Shown in pieces: positions 20,470 to 30,664 of a stretch of DNA of 64,000 nt. Numbering within the stretch: the stretch's first letter is position 1; each line of letters begins with the position of its first letter. Below the pieces are notes generated by a model. It was not told the DNA's origin and did no database searches. It saw only the letters and a list, made by a program, of their open reading frames with translations. The stretch comes from Pisolithus tinctorius (Eukaryota; Basidiomycota; Agaricomycetes; Boletales; Pisolithaceae), in contig JANFAH010000009.1 of the NCBI GenBank assembly GCA_024663395.1, positions 62,001-126,000 of the forward strand, read 5' to 3'. The position numbers and the translations under genes are program-made.

Positions 20470-20957
20470 TGTTAAGTCCATGTCTAGGTCAGAGGACCAA
20501 GGACCAAAAGCTGAGAGCTGATGCAACAACCCTTGGTCTTAGCTTGTGCATTAGACCCTTGTGCAAGCCAGGTTGAAGTCAGAGAGAACCAAGAGGGGTC
20601 AGGAGTGAAAGCTGAGAGTTGACTCAGACTTAGGCTAGGAGCTTATGGGGTGAACTATGTTGATATTCAGACTGGAGAACTAAGTACAGGGTATGTAGAG
20701 TATATATACTGAAAACTGGAAACCTGAAGGCTGGGGTTACCAGTGAGAGACTAAATAGCAATGCAAAGAAACTAACTAAAGGTTAAGAGAGGAGGCAGAG
20801 ATTGGAGAGCCAGTGACAGACACTGCCTCAGCACAAGCAAGGGCAGTACAAAGAGCTAACTAGAAAAGTATAGTAAGGAGTGGAGTATGTTTGGTGTTTG
20901 GCATTGGCTCAGTGTTCATGGCATAGGACTGAGGTATGAGCTTCTTGGTATATGACA
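20470..20957 (-). repeat. LTR B1 (family B), 3' LTR of a decayed minus-strand element
   Basis: 488 bp. Plus strand begins TGTTAAGTCC and ends TATATGACA. The other copy is B2 (37797-38282). Immediately inside (20958) is TATCCCCCCCTTAGGG, the complement of a polypurine tract, so this is a 3' LTR and the element extended to the right. No matching 5' LTR is found in the window. CpG is almost absent. Confidence 0.75.
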
Positions 20958-21127
20958 GTATCCCCCCCTTAGGGTTGAGACCCTGAGACCCACCCTAAGG
21001 TACATGAGATTGGCAGTCACCATGCTGGTAGAACATGTGTTCCCTTGGGTCAAAGGGTGTGCTTCTGTGAAACTTGTTTTCTCTCATCCTCTTCATCATG
21101 TCTTCTGCTTGTCATGTAGAAATATCT

Positions 21128-21320
21128 GTAGGCTACCTCAGTAGTGAACAAACTACTAATATATTAGATATACCTGTAGGCAACTACAGGGAGTCAGTAA
21201 GTAGAATACTGCTAATAAATGGTGATCTTACCCTCAGTAGTGAACAATCTACTGAGGGAACAGTGTAATGACTGTGTTGTAAGTGCGCTCTAATGGCTTA
21301 TGTAAGCAGCCAAACATCGC
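21128..21320 (+). repeat. Small hairpin repeat X, copy 2
   Basis: Reads GTAGGCTACCTCAGTAG, a middle of about 110 bp containing a second ACCCTCAGTAG, CTACTGAGGGAACAGTG, AAGTGCGCTCTAATGG and CTTATGTAAGCAG. It is close to 42980-43080. It lies between LTR B1 and the start of the interrupted coiled-coil ORF. Confidence 0.55.
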
Positions 21321-21423
21321 ACCAAAAGAAGTGGGGAGACAGGGGAGAATATATCTCCAACATGTCAATCCACTCCATGCACATCCAACAACCCATCCAG
21401 TTTCCAGAGGGCCACCATGCCTG

Positions 21424-21876
21424 TGTTACATTTTACCCTTGTTTTTCCTTTTGTCCCTCTATGTTTACCTGGTGTTTGACCTGTTGGACTACCTTTCCTT
21501 TTAGAGCTGTCTTCTCTCTGATCTGATGGCTTGCTGTTTCCACCACTAGTGATATGGACTCATCACATGCTTAGGACATGTGTCACTATTGCTCAACCAA
21601 TAGCATAGTTACCTTGTTACATGCAGATGCCTCATGGTCCATTTCCTTGTAGTATTTAGCCTGCCAGCTCAAGTCCTGGAAACCCAGACTTGAGCTGCTC
21701 AGTTATACACAGTGTTCTCTCAGAACTTTGCCCTCAGTGTCTCTAACAGAGACCACTCTTACTGGCATTGACCAAATCCTTTGTTGTTTATGAAGGTTAC
21801 TGCAGCTGTTGCTCAGTAGAAACCCATAATCTGCATTTGAGCTCTCCCTATGTCTTGGCTTTGGTCAAGCATAACA
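21424..21876 (+). repeat. Gypsy-2 5' LTR with promoter
   Basis: Starts TGTTACATTTTACCC and ends CAAGCATAACA. TATTTAG at 21653 precedes, by 33 nt, AGACTTGAGCT (21686-21696), the predicted transcript start. That start sits in a 10-bp inverted repeat, AGCTCAAGTC...GACTTGAGCT. Confidence 0.92.
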
Positions 21877-21878
21877 AA

Positions 21879-21889
21879 AGCTCAAGTCT
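21879..21889 (+). other. Gypsy-2 putative self-priming primer-binding site
   Basis: AGCTCAAGTCT, two bases after the 5' LTR, is the exact 11-nt complement of AGACTTGAGCT at the predicted 5' end of the transcript. This is the arrangement known from Tf1 and related chromoviruses, where the RNA end primes its own minus-strand synthesis. Confidence 0.65.
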
Positions 21890-21969
21890 ACCAGCCTTTG
21901 GCCAAATTGGTCACTGTTTGGTGCACCACCATGAACCCCCAAAACAATTGATGTTGGGTGCCATTGTGA

Positions 21970-23074
21970 CCCACACAAGAAGAATCATCATCAGATGAGG
22001 AACAGGAAAGCACTGTCACTGACACCTCCTCCAACAAACCTGAACAACTGGATAGAGGATTTACTTCCAGTATCCTCTTGAATCTCTTCACCCAGTCCCT
22101 CACCATGCTCAGTACTCCCATCCCACCAGTACCTCCCCCCATTACCTTCCCCACACCACCAACCCCACCCACAATGTCTGGTTCATCATTGAAGGCAACA
22201 ACTGGCACTACCACTGTCAAAGCCACTGAATTGAAAATTGGTGCTCCATCTGATTTTGATGGCAATCAAAAGAATGCCATGAGCTGGCTGTATTCAGTCC
22301 AGATGTACCTCATGGTAAACAAAGAAGTCTATGACACAGACACCAAAAAGGTCGTCTATGCACTGTTGTACATGAAGAAAGGTGTTGCTTGTTCCTGGGC
22401 AGCTACCTTCCAGAAAACATCCCTGGAAAAGAACCCCCCAAGTTTTGGCTCCTTTGCCAATTTCAAGAAAGAATTCAAAGACTTGTTCACCTCCCCTGAC
22501 ACTGCTGGTACTGCTATTGCCAAGCTTCACACCATGAAACAAAAGGAATTGGTAGAACAGTACATCACTGATTTCTGAACTGCTGCTGCTGACTCCACCA
22601 TCATGGAGGACATCACCTTGATTGAGTTCTTCTCACAAGGACTCAAACCATTCATCATGAACTGTATCCATATGATGGAAACCATTCCTACCAAGATTAC
22701 TGAGTGGTACACACAAGCACAGAAGTTCAATGCAAAATGGAGAAAGGTGAATGAACTCTCTGGAAAGAAAGAAAAGAGGATGTTCTATCTGAAGAACAAC
22801 CTCTCAGAAGAAAAAGATCCAAATGCTATGGACATGGATGGAGTGAGGCTCTCCAAAGAAGAAAGAGACCACCACATCAAGAAAGGAAGATGTTTTGGTT
22901 GCAGAAATAAAGGGCATCTTTCTCAAGAATGTCCTGACAAAGGAAAGACTCCTCAGAAAAGAGTCAAAAAGATCCAAAAGATTGTGGAGGTAGAGGAAAG
23001 TGATGATGAAGAAAAGGTTGCAGGTCCCTCCATTGCTTTAGTCAATATCGCTAGAGCATTAGGAAAGGATTTTT
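21970..23074 (+). pseudogene. Gypsy-2 gag
   Basis: In Gypsy-3 the likely start context is CCAATG; here it is CCATTG, so the start codon appears lost. Readable order: an acidic Ser-rich N-terminus (EESSSDEEQESTVTDTSS), a Pro/Thr linker, capsid-like sequence (FDGNQKNAMSWLYSVQMYL, FANFKKEFKDLFTS, TLIEFFSQGLKPFI), a basic region and the zinc knuckle CFGCRNKGHLSQEC (CX2CX4HX4C), ending DF-TAG at 23076. One internal TGA at 22576 stands where Gypsy-3 has CAA; both can come from CGA. Pol follows in the -1 frame after T TTT TAG. Confidence 0.85.
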
Positions 23075-26000
23075 AGAAGGGAACTCTGCATTGATGCCAG
23101 ACATTCCCAACACCAAGGACAGTTCTATTTCTGTTGCTCCCATATTAGTATCTTCTACCCCAGAGTGTACTATGCAAGTCCCTGTTTCACTATATGCATC
23201 AGAAAAAACTGGAAAAGTCATCAACACTACTGCACTGAAATCTCCTGCATTGATTGGGCCTTTGTGTGAAAGCACTGAATCCCCACTCAATGACTTGCTG
23301 AACCCATCCTTGCCAAAAATGCGGATGGAACCCAAAACTCCAAGGGGAGAATTTTGTTTTCTACCACCCTGTACTTCAAGGTCAAAGGACTTGTTCACCA
23401 GTCCTTCTTCCACATCATCAACTGTGGATCAGAAAATGTCATTCTTGGCCTCCCCTGGTTACAAGAAAACAACCCCATCATCAACTGGAGAATGGTAACC
23501 CTCTCCATTGATGAAAAAACTGATAGATCCAAGGAACTAAGACACAACATCTCCTCCATTGCTGTCAAAGAACCCACTGTAAACCTTGTGTCCCCTACTG
23601 AAAAGAAAGGGATCAACAAGTTTATGGACTGCAAAGAACCTGAAGATGAGACCATCCATGTGCACTTCATAATGTCACTTGGAAAACTTGTTGAAGAAGC
23701 CAAGAAGGTTAATCCAAAGAATAGCCTTCTCAGGAAGATCACTATGGCCACTGAGTTGGCCCAAGAAGAACATAAAAAGAAACTGAAAGCTGTTCTCCCC
23801 AAAGACTATAAAGACTACACCTTGGTCTTCGAGAAACCATCTGATGGAGTTCTACCTCCATCATGACCCTATGATCATGCCATCAACCTTGTTGAAGACT
23901 TTGTCCCCAAGGTAGCCAAAGCATACCCACTCTCTCCCTCTGAGTGAGATGCTGCAGAAAAGTATATTGAAGAAAACCTTTGAGAGGGTAAAATCCACCC
24001 CTCAAAGTCCCCTCAAGTGGCACCCTTCTTCTTTGTAGGAAAGAAAGATGGCTCCCTTCACCCCTGTCAAGACTACTGATATCTGAATAAAAACACAGTG
24101 AAGGATGCATACCCCCTTCCCCTCATCTCAGATCTTGTCAATAAACTCAAGGGAGCATCTATCTTCACAAAGATGGATGTGAGATTGGGCTACAACAATG
24201 TCTGCATCAAAGAAGGGGACCAATGGAAAGCTGCATTTATTATGCATAAAGGACTTTTTGAACTGACTGTTATGTTCTTTGGGCTATGCAACTCCCCCAC
24301 CACCTTCCAGCGATTCATGAATGACTCTTTCTGAGACATGATTGCTGAAGGATGGCTGGTCATCTATATGGATGACCTCCTCATCTTCTCCACCAATCCT
24401 AAAGAACACAAATGAAGAACCCATTGTGTTCTTGAGTGAATGAGGGAACTATCACTCCCTCTAAAGTTAGAAAAATGTCATTTTGATCTAACTGAGGTCA
24501 AATACCTTGGGATGATCATCAAGGAAAATACCATCACCATGGACCCTGTCAAAGTCCAAGGCATTGCAGAATGGCCTGTCCCAAAGAAGGTAAAAGATGT
24601 GTGATCCTTCTTGGGATTTGCAAACTTCTATTGAAGATTCATCCCTTATTATTTGGACATCGCCTGCCCCCTGATCGATCTCACCAAGAAGATGACTACT
24701 TGGAAGTGGTCAAAGAAGTGCCAAGGTGCCTTTGATCTCTTAAAAAGGATTTTTATGGCACAACCAACCCTTTGAATGCCCAACACCTCTCAGCCATTCG
24801 CAATAACCACTGATGCATCAAAGTATGCAATGGGAGGTGTTCTCCTCCAAGAAGATTCAAATGGCCAGTGGCAACCCTGTGCCTTCATCTCCCAATCATT
24901 TAACCCCACAGAACAGAACTACAATATCTATGACAGGGAACTGCTAGGGGTTATTTGCAGATTGAAAACATGGAGGCATTACCTCCATGGATCTCCATTT
25001 CCAGTCAAAGTCTTCACCAACCACAAGAACTTGACCTATTTCAATGCACCCCAGAACTTGAATCATTGCCAGGCTTGCTGGCTCCTTGATCTTACAGACT
25101 TTGATCTGCAGCTTGAACATGTTCTGGGCAAAGACCTTGCCACCCCTGATGCACTCTCCCACCAACCCAACCATGTCCCTGACAATGATGATGACAACAG
25201 AGGAGTTACACTCCTTCCACAAACTATGTTTGTTAGTCTCATTGACACAAACCTCACACAAAAGGTTGCATCCTCCTCTATGACAGACATGGTGGTCCAA
25301 ACAGCTCTTTGAGCCATAGAAAATGTCAATATGCCACTCCCTTTCAAATCCCATCTCTCTGACTGGAGATTTGACAACAGAGTACTACTCTATAAGGACT
25401 GGGTGTATATCCCTGATGACTCCACCCTCTGCCAGACCATCATGTCCACCCACCATGATCACCCCTCTGCAGGACACCCTGGTGTCTTGAAAACTCAACA
25501 GCTTGTCTCTTCCAAGTTTTGGTGGCCTGGACTTGCTTCTTTTGTCTGAAAATACATGGAAGGCTGTGCGACATGCCAGCAAAATAAGGTTAACACCCAC
25601 CCAATGATGCTGCCCCTTATGCCCATCCCCTTGACCTCAACCCACCCCTTCCAACAGATCTCTTGTGATCTGGTTACTGACCTTCCCCTTTCCAAAGGTT
25701 ACAATTCCCTTTTGGTCATGGTAGATCATTGGCTTACAAAGGGGGTAATTTTAACACCTATGAAGAAAACCACCTCTGCTGCTGATATTGTGGCACTCTT
25801 TTTCAAGAAAGTCTACTCCTGCTTCAGGCTGTATGACAAAATCATATCAGACAGAGGCCCTCAATTCACCTCAGCATTTGCTAAAGAACTCACCTCCCTT
25901 CTAGGGTACTCCCTTGCCTTGTTGACAGCATACCACCCTCAAACCGACGGAGAAACTGAACATGTAAATTAAGAGGTTGAGACATACCTCCACATCTTCT

Positions 26001-27767
26001 GCCAGAACAATCCTGCCTCATGGGTGGACAACCTCCCAATGGCTGAATTTGCACACAACCACTGCCCTCATTCCATCACCAATCAGTCACCATTTTACCT
26101 CATGTATGGGTATGAACCAAAACCCCTTCCACTGCTTATCATGGAAACCCACCTGCCTGCTGCCAAGTCTAGACTCAAAGAACCCAAAAAAGCTAGAGAA
26201 GAGGCCCTTGCAGCCCATGATCTAGCCAGAAAGATTATGAAAGACTGCTCATCACAACCCTTCACCCCATTCCAAAAAGGTGATAAAGTCTGGCTAGAAG
26301 CATGGAACTTGAAATGTTCCCACAAAAATAGGAAACTTGCCCCAAAATGAGAGGGACCCTTCACCATCTCTGATATCTTATCTCCAGTCACTTATTGCCT
26401 TGCAATTCCCACACAATGGAAGATCTGCAATGTTTTCCATGCATCTCTCTTATCACCCTATCGCAAAAATGACATCCATGGACCATACTTCCCTGCTCCA
26501 CCACCTGATTTAATCAATGAAGAAGAGGAATATGAGGTTGAGGCGATAGTCAGTCATAAGAGGTCCAGCCATGGACATGCCTTTTTAATCAAATGGAAGG
26601 GTCATCCCTCTTCCAAAAACTCATGGCAAAAAGAGACTCACCTGGAACATGTGGATGATATGCTCTCTGCATATAAGAAACACTTCCCAAAGGACTTCCC
26701 CCCTCAGAAACAACCCACTTGACATTCCTCTCATGTCATCAGAAACATCACTCTCAAAATGCCTCCTCATCATTTCACTTATCCCCATGAACCCTCTTGT
26801 CACCATACCCCCTTTGCTCATTGTCAACAACAACCTGCTAACAATCAGATGATCGCTTCTTATCAGCTCTTCATTGCCAACCCTGCCATTGTCAGCACTG
26901 TTTACCATGAAGTCAATGAGAACTCTCCTCTGGACTTGGTATATCATGCTACCATCCAAGCCCTTTGGCTCAAGGAACTGTCTTGCTATGTGAACTGACA
27001 GAGCCCCCTCCTGTTCCCTGCATGAACCATCTTGAATGAGATCACTTATGAGCAGGTTCCCCTACTCTTAAAACTTTTTGACATCCTCAGAGGTGCCAAC
27101 CTCATTTATAACATCCATCAGTACCCCATGTTGATCACTCCTCCCCCTCCTGGGTCTAGAAGACCCTCGACTGCAACCTCTCCCCCAGTTTCTTCCATGC
27201 TGTCCTCTCCCCCAGCATCATCGCTGCCATCCTCCCAATCATCTTGCTCTCTCTGAAGAGCTGACAGACCTCATGCCTGCTGCCTGTCAGGCCCCCAATC
27301 CCCAACCATGTGAGTCCCATGGCTCCTCGTCTCCATCTGTCATTGACCCAGAGACTGCCTTCGGCATTTCTAGAGCTGAACTCAACTACACTTTAAATGT
27401 TGTCAAAACCCTTGCTGAACTACCACCATCTCCCATGCTGAATGCACTTACTGAGACTGATCACCCTCTTACCCTGTCTGACCCATGCTACTGTCAAGTG
27501 TGTTACATCTGTCACCATCTCAGACATATCTGTGTAAACTGTGGACTCTATGAATGCCCTCTTTGTCATGCTACACACCCTGGACATACTCAGGCTCAGT
27601 GCCTGTCCATATGTCCTCAACATCTGTTACAGGAAAGAATTGCCACCCCCAGGTTGGTAGATGATCATACCCTTGTTGGGAGCAAGGATGACAATTTGTA
27701 TGACAATAACTTTGACTTTGATGATTCTGCCATCAGCAACATGATCAGGGAACCTTACAGAGAATAG
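23075..27767 (+). pseudogene. Gypsy-2 pol with C-terminal zinc-knuckle extension
   Basis: Protease: 16 bases that would encode the VDSGA active site are missing near 23240, compared with Gypsy-3, and the frame shifts there. Reverse transcriptase ([40 protein letters not shown]), RNase H (FAITTDASKYAMGGVL, YDRELLGVICRLKTW), integrase (zinc HH...CATCQQNK; SCDLVTDLP, IISDRGPQF, TAYHPQTDGETE) and a chromodomain (EYEVEAIVSHKRSSHGHAF) all follow in one frame with many TGA codons. The frame then runs on to an extra domain ending with two zinc knuckles (CYICHHLRHICVNC and a longer-spaced one). A frame change near 27250 separates that last part. Dead copy. Confidence 0.88.
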
Positions 27768-27804
27768 TTGAAGTTGGGGACTTCAATGCTTAGAAAGGGG
27801 GTAA

Positions 27805-28257
27805 TGTTATGTTTTACCCTTGTTTTTCCTTTTGTCCCTCTACATTTACCTGGTGTTTGACCCATTGGACTACCTTTCCTTTTAGAGCTGTCTTCTCTCT
27901 GATCCAACAGCTCACTGTTTCCACCACTAGCAATACAGACTTGTCACATGCTTAGGACATGTGTCACTATTGCTCAACCAATAGCATAGTTACCTCATTA
28001 CATGTGGACACCTCATGGTCTGTTTCCTTGTAGTATTTAGCCTGCTGGCTCAAGTCCTGGAAACCCAAACTTGAGCTGCTCAATTATATGCAGCATTCTC
28101 TCAGAACTTTGCCCTCAGTGTCTCTAACAGAGACCACTCTTACCAGTGTTGACCAAATCCTTCATTGTTTATGAAGGTTACTGCAGCTGTTGCTCAGTAG
28201 AAACCCATAATCTGCATTTGAGCTCTCCCTATGTCTTGACTTTGGTCAAGTGTAACA
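27805..28257 (+). repeat. Gypsy-2 3' LTR
   Basis: 453 bp, preceded by the purine tract AGAAAGGGGGTAA and followed by target duplication GCCTG. It differs from the 5' LTR mostly by C/T and G/A changes. Confidence 0.93.
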
Positions 28258-28557
28258 GCCTGAGCTCCAGATCACTAGCAATGATGAGGAGGCTGACATC
28301 TGGGCAAAGATGGCCAAGCATAAGTGGCATAAGGCATTGAGGGAAGAGGCCACACAGCTGGAGGCAGAGCAGTGTGAAAGGGAGTGGGTAGAGGCCAAAC
28401 ATCAAGAGCAGGAGTGGCTGGAAGCTGAAAAATGAGAGCAGGAGCAGTTGGAGGCTGAGAAGTGAGAGTAGGAGTGGCTGGAGGCTGAGTGGTGGGAGCA
28501 GGAAACCCAAGCACAACAGAAAATGGGGAACTGAAGAGCAAGGTGCAGTGTGAATCA

Positions 28558-28994
28558 AAGTGTGGTTCAGTGGTGAAAACCAACCAAAACCAACACAAAA
28601 GACAATGAAAGTGAGTGGTGGTGTGCCTATGTGGTACCTAGATGGCAGAGGGCCTTATTTGGGTGGGTTTTTGTGAGCTACAACACTCAAAGATGAGTGC
28701 TGAGGGTTGGGGGTGCTCCTGATGAAGACATCAGCAAAACACAAAATGTGTTAGTAACTCATAGCTGCCCATAGTATTTGCACAATTCCATATTAGTCCA
28801 AAGCAATGTCAAGCATCCTAGCAACTCATAGTGCCAGAGTAGACTACACCAGACTTGCCCAAAGTAGTGGCCAGCATCCAAGCAACCCATAGCACCAGAG
28901 TAAGTCACACCAGTGATACCAGCAATCCAAAGACCAATAGCTACCTAGCATACAAGGGAACAGACACACCTAGCTAATACAGCAACCTAGATTC
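28558..28994. other. Unassigned sequence between the coiled-coil ORF and LTR C2
   Basis: No ORF. A loosely repeated word, AGCATCC.AGCAAC.CATAG..CCAGAGTA, occurs twice near 28810-28910. It ends at GATTC (28990-28994), the left target duplication of C2. Confidence 0.4.
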
Positions 28995-29012
28995 TGTCAA
29001 GTTTGTGATGTC

Positions 29013-29461
29013 TGTTATGTTTCACCCCTATCTTTTCCTTTTACTGTATGATTACCTTGCATTTGATCCATTGGACATCTTTCCTTTTAGAGCCATCTTC
29101 TCCCTGATCTGACGGCTCTCTACTTCCACCACTAGTGTTACTTGCTCACTACATGCTTAGGACATGTGTCGTCATTGTTCAACCAATGGCATAGTTACCT
29201 CATTTACATGCGGACGCCTCATGGTCCATTCTCTTGTAGTATTTAGACTGCTGGCTCAAGTCCTGGAAACCCAGACTTGAGCTGCTCAATCATATGCAGT
29301 GTTCCTCAGAACTTCGCCCTCAGTGTCCCTAACCCGGACCACTCTTACCGGCATTGACCAAATCCTTTGTTGTTTATGAAGGTTACTGCAGCCATTGCTC
29401 AGTAGAAACCTTAGACTGCATTTGAGCTCTCCCTACATCTTGACTTCGGTCAAGTGTAACA
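29013..29461 (+). repeat. Gypsy-3 5' LTR
   Basis: Starts TGTTATGTTTCACCCC, ends AAGTGTAACA. TATTTAG then AGACTTGAGCT (29273-29283) as in Gypsy-2. Differences from the 3' LTR include TG against CA at the same site, which points to a lost CpG mutated on opposite strands. Confidence 0.92.
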
Positions 29462-29463
29462 AA

Positions 29464-29474
29464 AGCTCAAGTCT
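29464..29474 (+). other. Gypsy-3 putative self-priming primer-binding site
   Basis: AGCTCAAGTCT, two bases after the LTR end, exactly complementary to AGACTTGAGCT at 29273-29283. Same geometry as in Gypsy-2. Confidence 0.65.
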
Positions 29475-29548
29475 ACCAGCCTTTGGCCAAATCAGTCACT
29501 GTTTAGTGCACCACCATGAACCCCTGAAACAATCGACGTTGGGCGCCA

Positions 29549-30664
29549 ATGTGACCCACTTGTGAAGAATCATCATCTGATGAAGAACAGGAGAGCACTG
29601 TCACTGACACCTCCTCCAACAAACCCAAACAACCAGATAGAGGCTTTACCTCAGGTATCCTCTCGAACCTCTTCAACCAGTCCCTTGCCTCGCTCAGTAC
29701 CCCTGTCCCACTGGTACCCATCACCACACTTCCTACACCCCTGACCCCACCCCAGATTACAATGTCTGGTTCATCATTGAAGGTAATGACTGGCACTGCT
29801 GCCATCAAACCTACAGAATTGAAGATTGGTGCTCTGTCTGATTTCGATGGAGACCAAAAGAACGCTATGAGCTGGCTGTACTCCATACAGACCTACCTCC
29901 TAGTAAATGAAGAACTGTACAACACAGACACCAAAAAGGTTGTCTATGCATTGTCATATATGAAGAAAGGTGTCGCCCATTCCTGGGCTGCCACCTTCCA
30001 GAAGGTATCTCTGGAAAAGACACCCCCAAGTTTTGGCACCTTTGCCAATTTTATGAAACATTTCAAAGAATTGTTCACCTCCACTGACACTGCTGGCACT
30101 GCTATCACCAAATTGCAGACCCTCAAACAGAAAGATTTGGTGGAACAGTATATCACCAACTTCCAAACTGCTGCCACTGACTCAACCATCACGGAAGATG
30201 TCACCTTGATCGAGTTCTTCTCCCAAGGACTCAAACCCTTCATCGCAAATCGAATCCATATGATGGAGACCACCCCCACTAAAATTGAAGGGTGGTATAC
30301 CCAGGCACAAAAGTTTGATGCCAAGTGGAGAAAAGTGAACGAATTCTCCAGAAAGAAAGAAAAGAGAGTGTTCTACCCAAAGAACAATCTCACTGAAGAA
30401 AAAGATCCAAATGCTATGGATGTGGATGGAGTGAGACTCTCCAAGGAAGAAAGAGACTGCCACATCAAAGAAGGAAGATGTTTCAGTTGTGGAAACAAAG
30501 GACATCTCTCTTGAGAATGTCCAGATAAAGGGAAGACTCCCCAAAAGAAAGTCAAGAAAATCCACAAAATTGTGGAAGTTGAAGAAAGTGACGATGAAGA
30601 AAAAGTCACTAATCCCTCCATCACCTTGGTGAACTTTGCCAGAGCTCTTGGAATGGATTTTTGA
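29549..30664 (+). pseudogene. Gypsy-3 gag
   Basis: ATG at 29549 is followed directly by a TGA that stands for a probable CGA (Met-Arg-Pro-Thr). The frame then runs through EESSSDEEQESTVTDTSSNK, a Pro-rich linker, capsid-like sequence (FDGDQKNAMSWLYSIQTYL, FFSQGLKPFIANRIHMME), a basic region and the knuckle CFSCGNKGHLS-stop-EC, where a TGA (about 30512) replaces an Arg codon. It ends MDF-TGA. The pol frame is -1 relative to gag and overlaps at five T residues (GAT TTT TGA). Only transitions separate it from a working frame. Confidence 0.87.

Larger units (their letters stand above)
21424..28257 (+). mobile_element. Gypsy-2, Ty3/gypsy chromovirus, heavily mutated at CpG
   Basis: LTRs of 453 bp at 21424-21876 and 27805-28257, with target duplication GCCTG (21419-21423 and 28258-28262). 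Closely related to Gypsy-3. Coding regions are gag, then pol in the -1 frame with a C-terminal zinc-knuckle extension. About twenty in-frame stops are visible, nearly all TGA, plus a 16-base deletion at the protease active site and one late frame change near 27250. CpG is almost absent. Confidence 0.95.
21417..28557 (+). pseudogene. Coiled-coil accessory ORF of the B element, interrupted by Gypsy-2
   Basis: An ATG in good context (GCCACCATG, 21417) is cut after two codons by Gypsy-2 (target duplication GCCTG). Beyond it the frame goes on: ELQITSNDEEADIWAKMAK, HKWHKALREEATQLEAEQ, then heptad-like repeats such as EQEWLEAEK, with TGA or TGG where CGA or CGG codons would give Arg, to 28557. The composition (Glu, Lys, Ala, former Arg) predicts a coiled coil. 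It lies antisense just inside the 3' LTR B1, the same place as the antisense gene of Gypsy-4, whose first exon is also Glu/Arg/Lys-rich. Homology is a guess from position and composition; no zinc cluster was found downstream. Confidence 0.4.
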
